Assembly (NCBI GenBank): GCA_030345135.1
Contig: CP128386.1
Span: 2,567,677-2,631,676 of the forward strand
Origin: Chitinophagaceae bacterium DXS
GTDB taxonomy: Bacteria; Bacteroidota; Bacteroidia; Chitinophagales; Chitinophagaceae
Direction of reading: 5' to 3'
DNA: 64,000 bases
Each line of letters opens with the position of its first letter. Position 1 is the first letter of the stretch. Position numbers and translations under genes: made by a program. Of this stretch, positions 60,762 to 64,000 are shown piece after piece. The notes below the pieces were generated by a model, which was not told the origin of the DNA, searched no databases, and saw only the letters and a list, made by a program, of their open reading frames with translations.

Positions 60762-62417
60762 ATGAAGTATTGCTTTGTTTTTGTTCTTGGTTTATTTACC
60801 GTTATTACATCCAACAGTCAAAGTTCTTCAGCAGCAGCTTCCAAACAAGGTGTATCCCGTCCTAAACTGGTTGTAGGGATTGTGGTCGATCAAATGCGCT
60901 GGGATTATCTTTATCGTTACAACGATGTTTTTAAAGCCAACGGAGGTTTTAAAAGAATGCTGAACGATGGCTTTTCATGCGAAAACACGATGATACCGTA
61001 TACTCCAACTGTCACCGCTGCAGGCCACACCTGCGTGTATACCGGTTCTGTTCCTGCAATCCACGGTATAATGGGAAATGACTGGTATGATAATCAGAAA
61101 CGCAAAGAAATGTATTGCGCAGGAGATACTTCTGTTCAGACAGTTGGCAGCAGCAACGCTGCAGCCGGAGCGATGAGCCCGGCCAATATGTTAACCACTA
61201 CAATTACGGATGAACTAAGATTGGCTACCAATTTCCAGAGCAAGGTAATTGGCGTTGCGTTGAAGGACAGAGGTGCTATTTTGCCTGCCGGACATTCAGC
61301 TAATGCGGCTTACTGGTATGATGGTAAATCCGGCAACTTTATCACCAGCACGTATTACATGAATGTATTGCCTGACTGGGTTCAAAATTTTAATAACAGG
61401 AAACTGGTGGATTCTCTTTACCAGCTAAACTGGACGCTGGCTCTGCCTAAAGAAACTTATCCGATATACTGCACTGCCGATGACAAAGCCTACGAAGGAA
61501 AACCTTTTGGCACACCTAATTCAGCAATGCCATATGACTTAAGCAAATATGCAGGAACAGACTATAGCAAGATTTCTTCAACTCCACATGGTAACACATT
61601 AACCGTTGAAATGGCAAAAGCAGCCGTGCTTAACGAAGGTTTAGGGAAAAACGGTGTAACGGATTTCTTAGCAGTAAGCTTTTCTTCTCCGGATTATGTA
61701 GGTCACACATTCGGACCTAATTCATGGGAACAACTGGATGACTATGTGCGCCTTGACGAAAGCCTTGGCAAATTGTTTGACTTCCTCGACGCATCTGTTG
61801 GCAAGGGCCAGTACACAGTATTTCTTACTGCCGACCATGCAGTAGCACATGTACCTGGCTTTATGAAGGAGAACAGACTTCCAGGTGGCACAATCAGTGA
61901 GAGCACCATTCTTAAAGGTCTTAACCAAATGCTGAAGGACAAATTTGGTAAGGATAATATTGTTGTAAACGCGAGCAACTACCAGTTCTATCTGAATCAT
62001 GCTTTGATAGAATCGTCAGATATGGATAAGAACGATATCATCAGGCAGACGATTAAATATCTGCGTAATGTAGATGGTGTTGTGAATGCTTTTGAACTGG
62101 ACAAACTGGCACAGACTACACTTACTTCAACCATTAAGGAACGTGTTACAAATAGCTATCTTCCTGCACGCAGCGGAGATATCCAGATAATTTTAAAACC
62201 GGGATATATTGATGGCGGAGCAACCGGAACAACACATGGCCTTTGGAATCCGTATGATTCTCACATTCCTTTGTTATGGTATGGATGGGGCATCAGGAAA
62301 GGTAAAACCAATATTGAAACTTACATGACCGATATTTCACCAACCGTAGCTGCATTACTTCATATTCAAATGCCCAGCGGAAATGTGGGACAGGTGATTG
62401 AGGATGTGATGAAGTAA
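60762..62417 (+). CDS. pafA: PafA-like alkaline phosphatase
   Basis: 551 residues with a signal peptide (MKYCFVFVLGLFTVITSNS), so periplasmic or secreted. Alkaline-phosphatase superfamily: first metal Asp in VVGIVVDQMRWDYLYRY, Thr nucleophile in PYTPTVTAAGHTCVYTGSVP, HGIMGNDWYD with the Asn ligand typical of PafA, and VALKDRGAILPAGHSANAAY with the Lys-Arg pair of PafA. Second metal site residues are in FSSPDYVGHTFGP and LTADHAVAHVPGF. PafA is the calcium-activated, phosphate-insensitive phosphomonoesterase of Bacteroidota. Length equals the known enzyme (about 546). Followed by a strong terminator. Confidence 0.92.
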   Translation: MKYCFVFVLGLFTVITSNSQSSSAAASKQGVSRPKLVVGIVVDQMRWDYLYRYNDVFKANGGFKRMLNDGFSCENTMIPYTPTVTAAGHTCVYTGSVPAIHGIMGNDWYDNQKRKEMYCAGDTSVQTVGSSNAAAGAMSPANMLTTTITDELRLATNFQSKVIGVALKDRGAILPAGHSANAAYWYDGKSGNFITSTYYMNVLPDWVQNFNNRKLVDSLYQLNWTLALPKETYPIYCTADDKAYEGKPFGTPNSAMPYDLSKYAGTDYSKISSTPHGNTLTVEMAKAAVLNEGLGKNGVTDFLAVSFSSPDYVGHTFGPNSWEQLDDYVRLDESLGKLFDFLDASVGKGQYTVFLTADHAVAHVPGFMKENRLPGGTISESTILKGLNQMLKDKFGKDNIVVNASNYQFYLNHALIESSDMDKNDIIRQTIKYLRNVDGVVNAFELDKLAQTTLTSTIKERVTNSYLPARSGDIQIILKPGYIDGGATGTTHGLWNPYDSHIPLLWYGWGIRKGKTNIETYMTDISPTVAALLHIQMPSGNVGQVIEDVMK

Positions 62418-62495
62418 GGCAATGTACGATGTACGATATTAGATGTATGATGTGACCGATCGCAAGTACGAGTTACGAAGTACGAAGTACCTGGG

Positions 62496-62532
62496 TGCAA
62501 GAGCTCGATTATATCTGAGCTCTTGCATTTTT
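62496..62532 (+). terminator. Intrinsic terminator of pafA
   Basis: TGCAAGAGCTC (62496-62506), a 10-base loop and GAGCTCTTGCA (62517-62527) form a perfect 11-bp stem followed by TTTTTAAA, about 80 bases after the stop. Confidence 0.85.
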
Positions 62533-62618
62533 AAATTTAAGCAGTTGTCTAAAAAATAACGTAGCCTGCATTAAAGTACTTCGTAATTCGTAATTCGTAC
62601 TTAAACCGGTTTTCTTCC

Positions 62619-62626
62619 TACTTTTG
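62619..62626 (+). promoter_or_regulatory. Candidate -7 box of the transglutaminase-like gene
   Basis: TACTTTTG exactly matches TAnnTTTG. The predicted start near 62633 falls within the left arm of a stem-loop (62627-62664), so the mRNA would begin with that hairpin. Confidence 0.45.
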
Positions 62627-62664
62627 TCCGCTATAGATTTTTGTAAATAGAAATTTATAGCGGA
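62627..62664 (+). other. Stem-loop in the 5' leader of the transglutaminase-like gene
   Basis: TCCGCTATA-G-ATTT (62627-62640) pairs with AAAT-T-TATAGCGGA (62651-62664): 14 bp with one G-U pair and a 10-base loop. It lies 70 bases before the ATG and directly after a -7 box. It could stabilise the mRNA 5' end, or be an operator in DNA form. Confidence 0.55.
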
Positions 62665-62734
62665 TATTTATTTTATAAATTTCATATTTAATAAAACACC
62701 AAACTGATTATCAAAGCAATTTAAAACGTACCTC

Positions 62735-64000
62735 ATGCTTAAACCCCTTTCAGGGCTAGTTGTGTGCCTGATATTTTCAACCATAGCCTATTCCCAGTTT
62801 CAAACAGCCGATGCTGAAGGTGCATTACAGGCATCTAACCTTAAAAAGATCGATAAAAAAGCCAAATACGGCGCGTATCTCATCAACAAAGAATTTCAAT
62901 TTAATACGGCAAAAGGTATTAACAATCAATCCATTGTTACATCCCAGGAGAACAGTGTGATTGAAATGGCCAGCATTGCCGAAAAAACGCCTGTCGGCTA
63001 CCTGGTTCCTTTCAACAGTTTTGTTAAGCTGAAGGATTATGATTTCCAGATCTATTACAAAAATGGTTTCAAAACCGTAAAATATCCCCCGGAGAGGATT
63101 TCACTTACAGATGATAACATTTTTCTCGACGATGCATATGGGGAGCTTTATGGTTATCGGGCTGAGGAAGTCGGGCAACGGTACAGGTTTAAATATGAGG
63201 CTCAGTATACAGATGCAAAATACCTGACCCGTGTGTTCTTTCATGAGTCATTCCCGGTAAAGCAGGCGGTCATCAGCTTTAAGGTACCATCCTGGCTGGA
63301 ACTGGAAGTTCTTGAAAAAAATTTTGAAGGATATAAGATCAGGAAAGAGACACAAAAAGGAAAAGACTTCACAGTTTATAAATATACTGCCACGGATATG
63401 AGTGGGATTAAGCATGAAGCAATGTCACTTGCAAGACCTTTCTATCTTCCTCACCTGATCATCACTGTTAAGAGCTTTACTCTAAATAATCAAAAGATCA
63501 ATGGTTTTAAATCTGTGGACGACATATACGCCTGGTATAACTTTTTATATCGCAAGGCTCAAAACAATATAGATGCGATAAAAGCACAGGTGGCAACGCT
63601 GACACAAGGCAAGCCGACTGATGAGGAAAAGATCAAATCCATTTATTACTGGGTTCAGGATAACATACGTTATATAGCTTTTGAAGAAGGCTATTCCGGC
63701 TTTGTACCACAGACAGTACAGGATGTTTATAAAAACAAATATGGCGACTGTAAGGGGATGGCTAACCTGCTTACCGAAATGTTGAAAATAGCAGGTTACG
63801 ATGCACACTTTGCGTGGATTGGCACAAGGGAGATCCCTTATGATATTACCGAGGTCCAATCAATGTGTGTAGATAATCACGCCATTTCAGTACTTTATTT
63901 AAAAGGAAAAACATACTTCATTGACGGCACGGAAAAGTATGCAGCTTTTGGTAAGGATGCTGCCCGCATTCAGGGAAAGAAAGTTCTGGTAGAACATGGT
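62735..64000 (+). CDS. Secreted transglutaminase-like (DUF3857-type) protein, N-terminal part
   Basis: The frame is open from the ATG at 62735 to the window end (422 codons); the C-terminus lies outside. Signal peptide LSGLVVCLIFSTIAYSQ (about residues 5-21). A beta-rich N-terminal half (about 30-250) is followed by a transglutaminase/cysteine-protease core with the triad in place: Cys339 in NKYGDCKGMANLLTEMLK, His in VDNHAISVLYL and Asp in YFIDGTEKY. Such proteins are frequent in Bacteroidota; the reaction (peptide or cross-link cleavage or formation) is not known. The DUF3857 label rests on overall shape, the transglutaminase core on clear motifs. Confidence 0.82.
   Translation, partial: MLKPLSGLVVCLIFSTIAYSQFQTADAEGALQASNLKKIDKKAKYGAYLINKEFQFNTAKGINNQSIVTSQENSVIEMASIAEKTPVGYLVPFNSFVKLKDYDFQIYYKNGFKTVKYPPERISLTDDNIFLDDAYGELYGYRAEEVGQRYRFKYEAQYTDAKYLTRVFFHESFPVKQAVISFKVPSWLELEVLEKNFEGYKIRKETQKGKDFTVYKYTATDMSGIKHEAMSLARPFYLPHLIITVKSFTLNNQKINGFKSVDDIYAWYNFLYRKAQNNIDAIKAQVATLTQGKPTDEEKIKSIYYWVQDNIRYIAFEEGYSGFVPQTVQDVYKNKYGDCKGMANLLTEMLKIAGYDAHFAWIGTREIPYDITEVQSMCVDNHAISVLYLKGKTYFIDGTEKYAAFGKDAARIQGKKVLVEHG

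Overview
The window is chromosomal DNA of a Bacteroidota bacterium, most likely class Chitinophagia (Chitinophagaceae-like). Supporting markers are a complete type IX secretion/gliding gene (sprA), a polysaccharide utilization locus (PUL) with an STN-domain SusC controlled by a FecR/ECF-sigma pair, futalosine-pathway menaquinone genes, a serine-palmitoyltransferase-like enzyme, a PafA-type phosphatase, and repeated TAnnTTTG promoter boxes of the Bacteroidota type. No rRNA, tRNA, CRISPR array, transposase or prophage was seen.

Layout. 1-2300: a cut MbnH-like di-heme peroxidase and its MbnP-like partner, then a prolyl-tRNA editing deacylase. 2300-5150: a gene-poor stretch, a ferritin-like protein followed by the remnant tail of a second copy, and a polytopic membrane protein. 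5200-13120: ruvA-sprA operon. 13300-16100: fabH, a spermidine/spermine-type GNAT acetyltransferase, fabD. 16265-35900: one large PUL, all on the minus strand, read as sigma factor, FecR, SusC, SusD, GH30, GH123-like, DUF5107 protein, GH3, GH15-like, FucP-type sugar transporter and ROK kinase. Together this gives regulation, outer-membrane glycan capture, periplasmic/surface cleavage, inner-membrane uptake and phosphorylation. GH30 plus GH3 suggests a beta-glucan (possibly beta-1,6-linked) as substrate; this is inference. The C-terminal stub of an SGNH hydrolase survives just before the GH3 gene, so the locus has lost an esterase-like gene.

36400-45050: folE with two QueD/PTPS paralogues, mqnB and mqnD, CPD photolyase, a class IV aminotransferase, and the Nif3-like/zinc-ribbon coiled-coil pair. 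45180-50100: TPR protein, recN, fabI. 50500-54500: ddl-PASTA-rhodanese cluster, ferredoxin, and a divergent LuxC-like acyl-CoA reductase. 55000-64000: HtrA protease, GH13 amylase, VOC protein, small membrane protein, serine-palmitoyltransferase-like enzyme, PafA-like phosphatase, and a cut transglutaminase-like protein.

The least ordinary content is between genes. Several families of short, wordy repeats recur in many intergenic gaps. There are two 73-bp-period tandem arrays, a nearly identical 278-bp tandem duplication between recN and fabI, a cluster of GC-rich 20-23 bp motifs in opposed orientation before mqnB, a perfect 20-bp palindrome, and long hairpins. At least one repeat copy forms a convincing terminator. 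I did not find a clearly new multi-gene system; the best candidates for follow-up are the PUL with its odd enzyme set, the MbnH/MbnP-like pair, and the repeat families.
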